Shown: positions 8,265 to 15,878 of the stretch, piece after piece
Layout of the letters: each line of letters opens with the position of its first letter
Position numbering within the stretch: the first letter of the stretch is position 1
Assembly (NCBI GenBank): GCA_016718875.1
Contig: JADKBL010000046.1
Coordinates: forward strand, 1-21,193
Source of the DNA: Bacteroidota bacterium
GTDB taxonomy: Bacteria > Bacteroidota > Bacteroidia > Bacteroidales > VadinHA17
Direction of reading: 5' to 3'
Length of the DNA stretch: 21,193 nt
Position numbers and translations under genes: made by a program
The notes under the pieces: model-generated
Told to the model about the DNA's origin: nothing
What the model saw: only the letters and a program-made list of their open reading frames with translations
Database searches by the model: none

Positions 8265-9444
8265 AAGCGATTTCAATGATCCTGTTTCAGCATATATTCT
8301 TATTGTGGATGATAATCCTCAGAACCTCCAGGTACTGGGAAAACTATTAATAGAAAACAAATACAGGATTGAATTTGCAATTAATGGTGAAGGTGCTCTG
8401 GAATGGATAAGTAAGATACCTTTCGACCTTATATTACTTGATATAAACATGCCGGGAATGAATGGATTTGAAGTATGTATCAAAATCAGATCAAATCCCT
8501 CATTCAGGAATATTCCTGTTATATTCATTTCTGCTGAAACCGACAGAGAAAGTATTCTGAAAGGTTTTGAACTCGGAGCCCAGGACTATGTTGTCAAACC
8601 TTTCGATGCCAGGGAATTACTTTCAAGAATACAAACTCATCTGACATTGAAAGACAGCCTTGAAAAACTGGAAAGCCAAAATCTGATCCTGGATGCGAAA
8701 GTGGCTGAGAGAACTTTACAATTGAGAGAGGCAAATGAACAACTTAATCACCTCAATCTCAAATTACTTGACCTCGATAAGGCAAAAACTGAATTTTTGC
8801 GTCTTGTGAGTCATGAGATCAGGACTCCACTTAATGGGATAATAGGACCTGTTGAATTACTAAAAGAATCTGAAGCATCCCGAGAGATTGGAGAGCTGAT
8901 TGATATCCTCGACTCATCAGTAAAACGACTTGAAAAATTCTCACTGAATGCACTGCTGATTACCCGATTAAACACAAAACAAACTGATATTAAGATAGAT
9001 CCTGTTTCGCTTGAGGGAGTTTTATCAGAATTAATTGAAGAAAAAGCTGAAGTGATCCATAAACATGGTCTTTCAATTAAATATATTAATGAATCGAAAA
9101 AAGGATCCATTTTGGGAGAGACGGAATTGGTTAAAATATGCATAGGGAATATACTCGATAATACTTTGCTGTTCGTACCCGAAAACGGTATTGTTGAAAT
9201 TCTGATTTACGATGAAGACAATTATGTTGTCTGTAACTTTGTGGATAATGGTCCGGGATTTAATACTGAGGAACAGAGTAAACTCTTTGAGATTCTCTCA
9301 ATGGGTAATATTAAAAAAGACGCCAGTCTTGGAACAGGATTGCCTATTTGTAAATTAATCATGAATGCACATTCCGGGGAAATTCAGGTGGGCAACAATC
9401 CCGAAAGTGGAGCATTCGTGAAATTACTCTTTAAACATGAATGA
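8254..9444 (+). CDS. Soluble REC-HisKA-HATPase histidine kinase
   Basis: 396 aa, intact. Residues 10-130 are a receiver: D19-D20, phosphoacceptor D63 in LILLDINMPGMNG, Ser in FISAE and K115 in VVKPFD. A coiled coil follows (about 133-178), then HisKA with H187 in LVSHEIRTPLNGI, then HATPase with N-box IGNILDNTLLF, G1 DNGPGF and G2 GTGLPICKL. No sensor, membrane or output domain. This architecture takes phosphoryl groups or a signal through its receiver and then phosphorylates a partner receiver; the hybrid kinase whose gene it overlaps by 11 nt is the obvious upstream partner, and the lone receiver at 3-347 a possible downstream one (inference). Its ATG (8254) lies inside the preceding gene; the stop overlaps the next ATG. 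Confidence 0.93.
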   Translation: MVNKSDFNDPVSAYILIVDDNPQNLQVLGKLLIENKYRIEFAINGEGALEWISKIPFDLILLDINMPGMNGFEVCIKIRSNPSFRNIPVIFISAETDRESILKGFELGAQDYVVKPFDARELLSRIQTHLTLKDSLEKLESQNLILDAKVAERTLQLREANEQLNHLNLKLLDLDKAKTEFLRLVSHEIRTPLNGIIGPVELLKESEASREIGELIDILDSSVKRLEKFSLNALLITRLNTKQTDIKIDPVSLEGVLSELIEEKAEVIHKHGLSIKYINESKKGSILGETELVKICIGNILDNTLLFVPENGIVEILIYDEDNYVVCNFVDNGPGFNTEEQSKLFEILSMGNIKKDASLGTGLPICKLIMNAHSGEIQVGNNPESGAFVKLLFKHE

Positions 9445-9620
9445 AAGAAAAGCTGACTGATGTAGTTTCCAATGTACTCAACACATCGTTAAAAACCTAT
9501 TTCAACGAAAAATTAAAGAATAAAATTGGAAGTACCGGGAGAGCTGGAGAAAAAATTCAAATTTGCAAAGCAAAAATCAAAACTTGCCGGAATCATCCGT
9601 GGATCATTCTTCGTAATTAA
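9441..9620 (+). CDS. Small ATGA-coupled ORF, probably frameshifted; unknown function
   Basis: The ATG at 9441 overlaps the stop of the REC-kinase gene (9442-9444) in an ATGA junction, so it is likely translated by coupling. As written it gives 59 aa beginning MKEKLTDVVSNVLNTSLKTY. Around 9530 an adjacent frame reads EVPGELEKKFKFAKQKSKLA and GIIRGSFFVIKGEY, and after another shift KPFELLQDLDLTNHKISLAD ending at 9703. The join, about 85 residues, looks more protein-like than the written tail, which is rich in Lys, Cys and Arg. I do not recognise a family. It is charged, without a membrane segment or signal peptide. Confidence 0.45.
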   Translation: MKEKLTDVVSNVLNTSLKTYFNEKLKNKIGSTGRAGEKIQICKAKIKTCRNHPWIILRN

Positions 9621-9682
9621 AGGGGAGTATTAAGCCATTTGAATTACTTCAGGATTTGGATTTAACAAATCACAAAATCAGC

Positions 9683-9716
9683 CTTGCTGACATAACAAAT
9701 TAATTATGTAGTTTTG
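9683..9716 (+). promoter_or_regulatory. Candidate Bacteroidota sigma-70-type promoter for the 9770 gene
   Basis: TAGTTTTG at 9709-9716 matches the Bacteroidota -7 consensus TAnnTTTG exactly. CTTG at 9683-9686 is a plausible -33 element, with a 22-base spacer (the usual spacer is about 19-21). Transcription would start near 9724, giving a short leader of about 45 bases before ATG 9770. This placement would start a separate transcription unit after the kinase cluster. Confidence 0.4.
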
Positions 9717-9769
9717 TTATTAATGACAGGGCGGGCTATTCATTTCCAATCACTGATACTTTAAACCTT

Positions 9770-11137
9770 ATGGCAAAGAAACAGGCCGAAATTGCAACCA
9801 GGGTTGCAGATTCATTACCAATTGCTGAAAATACGGAGTCAAAAACACTTCTTACCCGTCGTGAAATGATCGGAATAACCGGTATAGCCGGTTTGGCAGC
9901 CCTGACAGGCATTGCAGCCGGTGCTGTTCCCCAAACTGAGCAAAAAAGGCCTCGTATTGCCTGTCTGGTCACCTATTGGGCTGCTCCCGGATCACATGCT
10001 GACTGGATCATAACCAAGCTATTGGACGGTTATTGGTGGCAGGGCGCTCACACTCCTTCGCGGGTGGATGTTGTCTCGGTTTACATCCATCAGATTCAGG
10101 AAAGCGAACTGGGACAGAAAATCTGCAAATCGAAGGACATTCCAATATTTAAGACAGCAGGTGAAGCTGTTACTCTTGGGGGGAAGGAACTGGCGGTGGA
10201 TGGTGTTGTCATTGTAGGCGAACACGGAAATTATCCAACCGATCTCAAGGGGCACTGGCTACTGCCGCGATGGTGGATCTACCAACAGGTTATCCGCGTT
10301 TTCGAACAAAGCAAGCGCTCAGTGCCTGTATTTAACGATAAGCACCTCTCCTACAATTGGGATGACGCCAAATGGATGTTTGACAAATCACGTGAGCTGG
10401 GTTTTCCATTGACAGGGGGTTCCTCCATACCGTACTACTTCCGCAAACCCGAGATAGAGATCGCTATCGATACCCCTATTAAGAACTCAATCGTAGTAGG
10501 CGGTGCTTCAGATGAGGGAGGCATTTTCCACTGTATTGATGTGCTCCAGGCTTTTGTTGATCGCCGTAAGGGTGGTGAGACAGGTGTTAAGTCGGTACAG
10601 TCGATCCGCGGACCTGAAACATGGAAGTGGGTGGAACGCAATCCCTGGGCTGGCAGACTGCTTGATGCTGTAAAGAAAAGTTTTGATCTGAAGCCGGAAT
10701 CCTTTCAGGAGAACGACCGGACAAACATCTGTATCGTGGAGTATCGCGACAGGACAAAAGCAGCTGTAATTTCGGGCCGTGGTGTAGGCTGGACCTATGC
10801 CGGCGAAATTGAAGGACAGAAAGAGCCGACAATCATCTCTATGCTTGGATGGCCTGGCCCCTATTCACAGTACCACGCCTCAAACGCACAACCACACTGG
10901 ATTACCGAGATGATGGTGACCAAGAAGGAACCATACAATGCGGAGCGACTGCTTCTGTCAACCGGGATAACGAACCACTACATGGAATCAAACTGGGAGA
11001 ATGGTATTTACTCTCCTGTAGGCCGCCGTATAGATACCCCATATATGAACATGTCTTACCGCTCGACACATGAACCGATGTTTGAAAAAGGGGAACGTCC
11101 TCCTAATGTCCCATACATACGTGGTTTTGATAAATAG
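9770..11137 (+). CDS. Tat-signal, Rossmann-like exported protein of unknown function
   Basis: 455 aa, intact. A hydrophilic N-region of 28 residues precedes a twin-arginine motif (T-R30-R31-E-M-I-G) and a hydrophobic stretch ITGIAGLAALTGIAAGAVPQ, so folded export by Tat is likely. The mature part starts RPRIACLVTYW and has SHADWIITKLLDGYWWQG, VDVVSVY, the segment DIPIFKTAGEAVTLGGKELA, DGVVIVGEHG NYP and VPVFNDKHLS. This arrangement (a nucleotide-fold strand, then a 'gip.. T..EA' segment, then EHG) recalls the N-terminal fold of Gfo/Idh/MocA oxidoreductases. I know it as a conserved family without an assigned reaction. The M19 dipeptidase gene starts 11 bases downstream, so the two are probably one transcript. 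Confidence 0.75.
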   Translation: MAKKQAEIATRVADSLPIAENTESKTLLTRREMIGITGIAGLAALTGIAAGAVPQTEQKRPRIACLVTYWAAPGSHADWIITKLLDGYWWQGAHTPSRVDVVSVYIHQIQESELGQKICKSKDIPIFKTAGEAVTLGGKELAVDGVVIVGEHGNYPTDLKGHWLLPRWWIYQQVIRVFEQSKRSVPVFNDKHLSYNWDDAKWMFDKSRELGFPLTGGSSIPYYFRKPEIEIAIDTPIKNSIVVGGASDEGGIFHCIDVLQAFVDRRKGGETGVKSVQSIRGPETWKWVERNPWAGRLLDAVKKSFDLKPESFQENDRTNICIVEYRDRTKAAVISGRGVGWTYAGEIEGQKEPTIISMLGWPGPYSQYHASNAQPHWITEMMVTKKEPYNAERLLLSTGITNHYMESNWENGIYSPVGRRIDTPYMNMSYRSTHEPMFEKGERPPNVPYIRGFDK

Positions 11138-11148
11138 ATATAATATAA

Positions 11149-12417
11149 TGAAACGCAGAGACCTTATTAAGAGCTTATCACTTCTTCCGATAGCCGGAAG
11201 TTTACTTCCGATACAATCACTTTTTTTCCGCTCCTGCTTCCGGAAACAGTCTTCCTCTGACTCCTCAGAATAAAACGATGCCGGATCTGCATCGCGAATC
11301 ATTTGTGATGGACGGACATATACATGTAATGACCCGCGAGCTGTTGATGAAAACAGATATAGGCCAGCGTTATCCCGATGGAACCTTCGATCTGCCAAGG
11401 GCAAAAGAAGGTGGAGTTGATGCGATGTTCTTTACAGTATATACACCTGAACACTATTATCCCGGAAGGTTCGAGACAAAGAACACATTCCGGGTGGTAA
11501 ACCTTGCACTGGACCAGATCAGGATGAATAATCAAATGATAGAGCTGGCACTTACCGCTTCTGACATAGAACGTATCAATAAGAAGGGCAAAATGGCGGC
11601 TTTTCTGGATCTGGAAGGCGGTTTTGACCTCAATGGTGATATAAACCTGCTTCGCGCTCTTTACCGTTTAGGAGTCAGATCGTTGCAGCTCCCGGCACAT
11701 AATACCACCACTGGTTTTATTGATGCCTGCAGCGATATCAGTTATTGGGGTGGCATCAACGATCTCGGAAAAAAGATCATTGCCGAAATGAACAGTCTCG
11801 GAATGGTCATAAACATAGCCCATGCATCCAATGAAGCCATCATACAAACTGCAGAAGCGAGTAAACATCCGGTAATTTACAGTCACGGAGGGTTTTACAA
11901 CATTGTAAATCATCCGCGTTGTATTACCGACGAAGCTGCAAAAGCTGTAGCATCAAAAGGTGGTGTAATCGGCATTCAGTTCGGAAGCCTCTTTAACAAT
12001 CCAAAATACTATGCCTGGAACAAACAATCAGCGCCTGCAATAACATCAGTACCTAAAGTGACCGAACCGAGTTTCCTATTACCGCAATCTGCCGCGCAGA
12101 CAATAGAAGACGTTGATAAGCAACTAGCTCTGGAGGTTCCGTTAAACTTCAGAGGAACCCTTCCTGATGAGTATTGGATGCATATAGACCAGCTGGCTAA
12201 AGTGATTGACTATGGTGTGACATTAGTTGGTGAGGATTACATAGCCCTGGGTTCTGATTTTGATGGCGGTCCTGAACTGCCACACGAAATCAGAGACATC
12301 AGTGATTATCCGCAGATGACAATTGCAATGCTAAAGCTGGGTTACAGCGATCAGCGAATCAAAAAGATACTTGGTCTGAACTGGCTGCGTGTTATCAGGG
12401 AGGTAACCGGGGGGTAA
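11149..12417 (+). CDS. Exported membrane dipeptidase, peptidase family M19 (one frameshift in the signal peptide)
   Basis: Starts MKRRDLIKSLSLLPIAGSLL, a Tat-type signal with K-R-R-D-L-I-K. As written it stops at 11273 because of a T7 run (11221-11227); with six T it continues SLFSAPASGNSLPLTPQNKT and joins the long frame from 11278, for about 422 aa. M19 features: DGHIHV (metal site near the N-terminus), FLDLEGGFDL (bridging Glu), LQLPAHNTTTGF, INIAHAS, a SHGG segment followed by NHPRCITDEAAKAVASKGGV, GSDFDGG and GLNWLRV. Family members hydrolyse dipeptides at a binuclear zinc centre. Odd points: DGHIHV in place of the common DGHND and SHGG in place of SHS. It probably acts outside the cytoplasm, with the Tat protein encoded just upstream. 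Confidence 0.85.
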
Positions 12418-12660
12418 ATAGAACAAGATCGTAACCACCAGAAACGAATCCTTTCATTAATTGTGATGTATAAGTATCCTGGATTCGGATTTGACAGAAA
12501 GTACATAACATTAATCCTGCGTGTCAGCAATAACGTCATTTAATCTGGAAATTACCTTTTCCATCATTCTTCAGTATTATAGTGTGAAAAACTATATTCA
12601 GGGCACATTCAAACACCCTCAGTCCTGTCTTTTACACCTTCATCCTCTTTTCTTTTAACA

Positions 12661-12753
12661 CCATAAAAGCCAATAATACTTTTGTTTCACAGATTATGAT
12701 TATTAAAAATTTAAAAATGAAACAAATGAAAACAAAAGTATTATTGGTTATGG
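12661..12753. repeat. 24-bp inverted repeat bracketing the start codons of the beta-barrel gene
   Basis: The left arm is CCATAA (12661-12666), three unpaired bases, then 18 bases ending TACTTTTGTTT (12670-12687). The right arm (12730-12753) is AAACAAAAGTATTATTGG plus TTATGG, its exact complement. The 42-base loop (12688-12729) holds all three candidate in-frame ATGs. The right arm encodes residues 3-9 of the protein. In RNA it could form a long hairpin around the start; in DNA it could be an operator. The left arm also contains TACTTTTG (12677-12684), a -7 box match without a clear -33 element. Confidence 0.85.
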
Positions 12754-13310
12754 CCCTTTCGGTTATTCTTTCGGCATCAGCTCCTGCACAGGAGAAAGAA
12801 AAAAAAATTGCATTTGAATTAGGCGGCGGACCATCGATTCCAACAAATGAATTTGCAGAAGGGATAAGATTGGGGTTCGGCTTTGAATGCACTTTCAATT
12901 ACAGCTTCATGCCCCATACCGGAATCTATGGCGGCTGGGGAGCAAACTGGTTAAGCACCGAAACGGTTAACTCAGAGACCAGCTTGGATTATGAAGAAAC
13001 CGGCTACGTTCTTGGTCTTGACTTCAGACACCCTATCGGAAGTTCAAATATATCATATTATGCCAGAGCCGGAGCTTTATACAATCACATTGAAACTGAA
13101 AATTCAGATGGAATTATTATTTCCGACACCAAACATGGATTGGGTTATCAGCTGGCAGGTGGTTTAGCTATTAATTTAGGCAGAAACTGGAACCTTGTTC
13201 CCGGAATTAAATTTAACTCCTTAACAAGAGACTCTGAAATTAACGGCGTAATAAAACAGCTTAATTACCAGTATATATCAGCGAAAATAGGGATTTCAAA
13301 AAAGTTCTGA
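12726..13310 (+). CDS. Outer-membrane beta-barrel protein (OMP_b-brl type)
   Basis: About 194 aa from ATG 12726; ATGs at 12696 and 12717 are in frame, but the shortest form gives the best signal peptide (MKTKVLLVMALSVILSASAP AQ, with cleavage after AQ). The mature part alternates in eight short amphipathic strands: ELGGGPSIPT, RLGFGFECTFNYSF, GIYGGWGANW, GYVLGLDFRHPI, NISYYARAGALY, GLGYQLAGGLAINL, WNLVPGIKFN and YQYISAKIGISKKF. The aromatic last residue F and paired G-x-G turns are typical of small Bacteroidota outer-membrane barrels. Substrate unknown. The gene is followed by a strong hairpin terminator. Its start is enclosed by an inverted repeat. Confidence 0.85.
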   Translation: MKTKVLLVMALSVILSASAPAQEKEKKIAFELGGGPSIPTNEFAEGIRLGFGFECTFNYSFMPHTGIYGGWGANWLSTETVNSETSLDYEETGYVLGLDFRHPIGSSNISYYARAGALYNHIETENSDGIIISDTKHGLGYQLAGGLAINLGRNWNLVPGIKFNSLTRDSEINGVIKQLNYQYISAKIGISKKF

Positions 13311-13316
13311 ATCTGA

Positions 13317-13371
13317 AATGAGAAAGTGATTTGTTCTGAAAATAACAGATTACTTTCTCATTAACTTTTAT
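13317..13371 (+). terminator. 19-bp hairpin terminator after the beta-barrel gene
   Basis: Left arm 13317-13335 (AATGAGAAAGTGATTTGTT) and right arm 13344-13362 pair over 19 positions across an 8-base loop. The two positions that are not Watson-Crick are G-U and U-G when read as + strand RNA, but would be A-C mismatches on the other strand. The pairing pattern therefore supports a functional RNA of the + strand. It begins 6 bases after the stop codon and is followed by AACTTTTATT. Confidence 0.75.
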
Positions 13372-13400
13372 TCAATACAACCAATTTAAAAGGAAGTCCG

Positions 13401-13763
13401 ATGAAAAGATATATCCCGTCATTTTATATTGTTCTGATCATTCTTATGATTTCCTGTGAAAAGGAGTCATATGTCAGTTTGGGATTTAATTCCCGAATTA
13501 ATAACGGTTCAGGCGGAGTATTGACTGCTGCTATTTCCAATACTGAACAGAAAATTATTCTGAAGGGGACTATAGTATTAACTGAAGGAGAACTGGATAT
13601 CATCCTGACTGATTCTAATGGAGTTATTGTCTTCTCCGGAACAATAATTGCTCCTGACGAATTGCAAATTAACGAAGAATTTTCAGCAAGCCCGGGAAAC
13701 TGGAAATTAGAGTATGTAAGCAATAAAGGAGTTGGAAAAATAAATTTGCATATATTTAAATAG
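13401..13763 (+). CDS. Small lipoprotein of unknown function
   Basis: 120 aa. The N-terminus MKRYIPSFYIVLIILMISCE carries a lipobox (MISC, lipidated Cys at position 19) followed by EKES, so it is exported and lipid-anchored. The rest is a beta-rich domain: SRINNGSGGVLTAA, KIILKGTIVLTEGELDIILT, DSNGVIVFSGTIIAPDEL and NWKLEYVSNKGVGKINLHIF, suggestive of a small Ig-like or beta-sandwich fold. AGGAAG lies 7 bases upstream of the ATG, one of the few Shine-Dalgarno-like sites in this window. It is separated from the preceding gene by a hairpin, so it may have its own expression. No family recognised. Confidence 0.75.
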   Translation: MKRYIPSFYIVLIILMISCEKESYVSLGFNSRINNGSGGVLTAAISNTEQKIILKGTIVLTEGELDIILTDSNGVIVFSGTIIAPDELQINEEFSASPGNWKLEYVSNKGVGKINLHIFK

Positions 13764-13817
13764 TACTATTCAGATCCTTAAACTTTAATTATTCAATGCA
13801 AGATTTTAACAAACATT

Positions 13818-13845
13818 AAACAAAAGAACACTTAGCCTTTTGTTT
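13818..13845. repeat. Inverted repeat AAACAAAAG / CTTTTGTTT between the lipoprotein and kinase genes
   Basis: Perfect 9-bp arms, 13818-13826 and 13837-13845, with a 10-base loop; one more G-U pair is possible. It lies 54 bases after the lipoprotein stop and 37 bases before the kinase ATG. With A on one side and T on the other it may work as a bidirectional weak terminator or as an operator of the kinase gene. There is little G or C in the stem, so a terminator role is uncertain. Confidence 0.4.
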
Positions 13846-13882
13846 GTGTTAATTTGATAAACGGGTTACAATATTTAAAAGC

Positions 13883-14965
13883 ATGTGTTTTAATAATATT
13901 CATAATTATTTTCCTTTCAAAAGGCTTCTTTCTCTTCTGCTTGGATTAGCAATTCTGATACAGCTTGTTGTTTTAACATACCATCACCTGAGCGGATATT
14001 ATATTCTCAGCGGCTATCTTGACTTTTTTCTCCGATTGCTCTTAGGATCACTTCTTAGTCTGATAAGCGGGTTTATGTTAGCGTATCCTGACCTTTATGT
14101 AATACGTTATCTGAATAGCCTGACACCCTGGGGTGAAAAGATATTTATGAGGATTTCTTTACAGCTAAGTTTTGCTGTATTCTTTTCAATTGTCATCTCA
14201 ACTACTTTCACTGTATTAGTGAATTGGCTAAACCCGTATACCGAGGATTTCACCGGGGTGCTGATTTACAATGCAATGATCTATGCGGTGATCAACATCC
14301 TGTTGATGTCAATTCTTGAAGGATGGATATACTATTCTGAGAGCCGTCAGTCCAGACAAATTGCCGAGAATCTCAGGGAAGAACTATCTCAGATAAGGTT
14401 TGAAGTTCTTAAGAGTCAGATCAATCCACATTTTATGTTCAATAGTCTCAATGTATTATCGGGATTAATTAATGTGGATGCTGCAAAAGCACAGTTATTT
14501 ATTGATGAGTTTTCCCAGATCTACCGGTATGTTCTTGAAACCATTGAACAGCCTGTGGTTACACTTAACAGGGAACTTGAATTTATGCGCTCCTATCTCT
14601 TTCTTCAGCAAATCAGGTATGGTGAATCACTGACATATTCAGTAAATATAATTTCAGGGCATCTTCATTTATTGGTACCGCCGCTTTCGTTGCAGGTGTT
14701 ACTCGAAAATGCGATGAAGCACAATATTGTAAATGATGATAAACCACTTAAAATTGAGATCTGCAGTGAAGGAGACTACCTGATTATTAAAAACCCTGTA
14801 CAACCAAGAATTTCAGTTACTTCAACCGGTCTGGGGCTGAAAAACCTGATAAAAAGATACGCTCTGATAAGCAAACTGGAACCGGAATTTAAGATTGAAA
14901 ATAGTTTTTACATAGCCAGAATACCATTAATAAAAGTTGAGCAGAATGAACGTACTGATAATTGA
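13883..14965 (+). CDS. LytS-type membrane sensor histidine kinase (His_kinase family)
   Basis: 360 aa. Four hydrophobic segments lie at about residues 14-32, 44-68, 92-115 and 128-148, then a short linker and a cytoplasmic kinase core. The core has the family motif SQINPHFMFNSLN with phosphoacceptor H183, then FSQIYRYVLE, LNRELEFMRSYLFLQQIRYG, the N-box VLLENAMKHN and the G-box STGLGLKNLIKRY. This is the LytS/YehU-like family, which works with LytTR-domain regulators; the regulator gene overlaps the end by 20 nt (ATG 14946), so they form one operon. The membrane part lacks an extracellular sensor domain of any size, so the signal may come from the membrane or from a partner. Start ATG 13883 is the first in frame. 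Confidence 0.92.
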   Translation: MCFNNIHNYFPFKRLLSLLLGLAILIQLVVLTYHHLSGYYILSGYLDFFLRLLLGSLLSLISGFMLAYPDLYVIRYLNSLTPWGEKIFMRISLQLSFAVFFSIVISTTFTVLVNWLNPYTEDFTGVLIYNAMIYAVINILLMSILEGWIYYSESRQSRQIAENLREELSQIRFEVLKSQINPHFMFNSLNVLSGLINVDAAKAQLFIDEFSQIYRYVLETIEQPVVTLNRELEFMRSYLFLQQIRYGESLTYSVNIISGHLHLLVPPLSLQVLLENAMKHNIVNDDKPLKIEICSEGDYLIIKNPVQPRISVTSTGLGLKNLIKRYALISKLEPEFKIENSFYIARIPLIKVEQNERTDN

Positions 14966-15701
14966 AGATGAAGTATTTGCAGCCGACAAGTTGGAAAGGA
15001 TGCTGAAGGAAATTGATCCTTCAATAAATATTTTGGCAAAATCAGGTTCTGTTAAGGAATCAGCAAAATGGCTGTCGGGGAATACTGCAGATCTCATCTT
15101 TCTTGATATTCAGCTTTCGGATGGTATCAGTTTCAGTATTTTTGACCAGGTATCAATTAATACTCCGGTTATCTTTACAACTGCTTTTGACCAGTATGCG
15201 ATAAAAAGCTTTCCAGGTAAACAGTATCTCCTACTTACCGAAACCCATCCGTAAAAATGATCTTACGAGAGCCTTAAAAAATATCAGACATTAAAATCAG
15301 CTTTCAGCATAGATTTCGATATGCTTTTAGCTAATATTCAGGGTAGGGATCCGGAATATAAGAAACGATTCCTGATCCAGACTGGAGAAAAAATCAGAAA
15401 AATGGAAGTGCCGGAGATCGCCTACTTCTATGTTCTCGATAAAGGGGTTTACATGCGTACTTTTCAGGGCAATAGTTATGCAATAGAATACACATTAGAC
15501 AAACTCGAAACCATACTCAATCCTTCGATCTTCTTCAGGATAAACAGAAAATATCTTGTGAATATGGATTCAATAGTGAACATGGTGGCATATTCCCGTG
15601 GTCGTATTAAGCTTGAACTGAAACCAAAAGCTGATGATGAACTTGATACTGTGGTCAGTATTGATCGATCAGCTTACTTCAGAAAATGGCTGAATAGCTA
15701 G
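14946..15701 (+). CDS. LytTR-family response regulator (two compensating frameshifts)
   Basis: Receiver at the N-terminus: VLIIEDEVFAADKLE, phosphoacceptor Asp in LIFLDIQLSDG, Thr in IFTTAFDQYAIKSF. As written the frame stops at 15252-15254. Removing one C at 15213-15214 gives QVNSISYLPKPIRKNDLTRA with the conserved Lys, and adding one A to the run at 15276-15281 returns to the original frame as LKKYQTLKSAFSIDFDM. The C-terminal LytTR DNA-binding domain is complete: RFLIQTGEKIRKMEVPEIAY, FYVLDKGVYMRTF, NPSIFFRINRKYLVNMDSIV. About 251 aa in total. It should bind DNA as the output of the LytS-type kinase upstream. The ATG at 14946 is preferred over an upstream TTG. Confidence 0.85.
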
Positions 15702-15878
15702 ATAACAGAATAATCTAAAAGTGATGAAAAACAGATTATGGTCAATTGGACATAGCCTTAAAAAGATTTCTATTTATAAAACGAACCAATGCTGAGGTCC
15801 TGAGACTGGACCCGGCACTGAAAATTGAAAATCCAAGCCGGATTTATTTCTCGAATAAAAACTGATCAGGTCAAAAAA

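Noticed and set aside
10988..11404. Minus-strand ORF of 138 codons across the end of the Tat protein and start of the M19 gene
   Set aside because: It lies opposite two well-supported coding regions, and its translation lacks any family pattern; both genes on the + strand have clear motifs.
12418..12660. Possible tRNA or small RNA gene between the M19 and beta-barrel genes
   Set aside because: No cloverleaf-like arms, no T-loop GTTCRA motif, and no stable stem apart from the inverted repeat at its end.
12661..12753. Classical invertible promoter (phase-variable capsule type)
   Set aside because: The interior is only 42 bases, far shorter than known invertible promoters, the arms are imperfect (3-base bulge), and no recombinase gene is nearby. 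Kept only as a minor alternative.
15724..15798. Short ORF of 24 codons (MKNRLWSIGHSLKK...) between the LytTR gene and the membrane protein
   Set aside because: No start context or family match; too short to support, though it could be a gene remnant.
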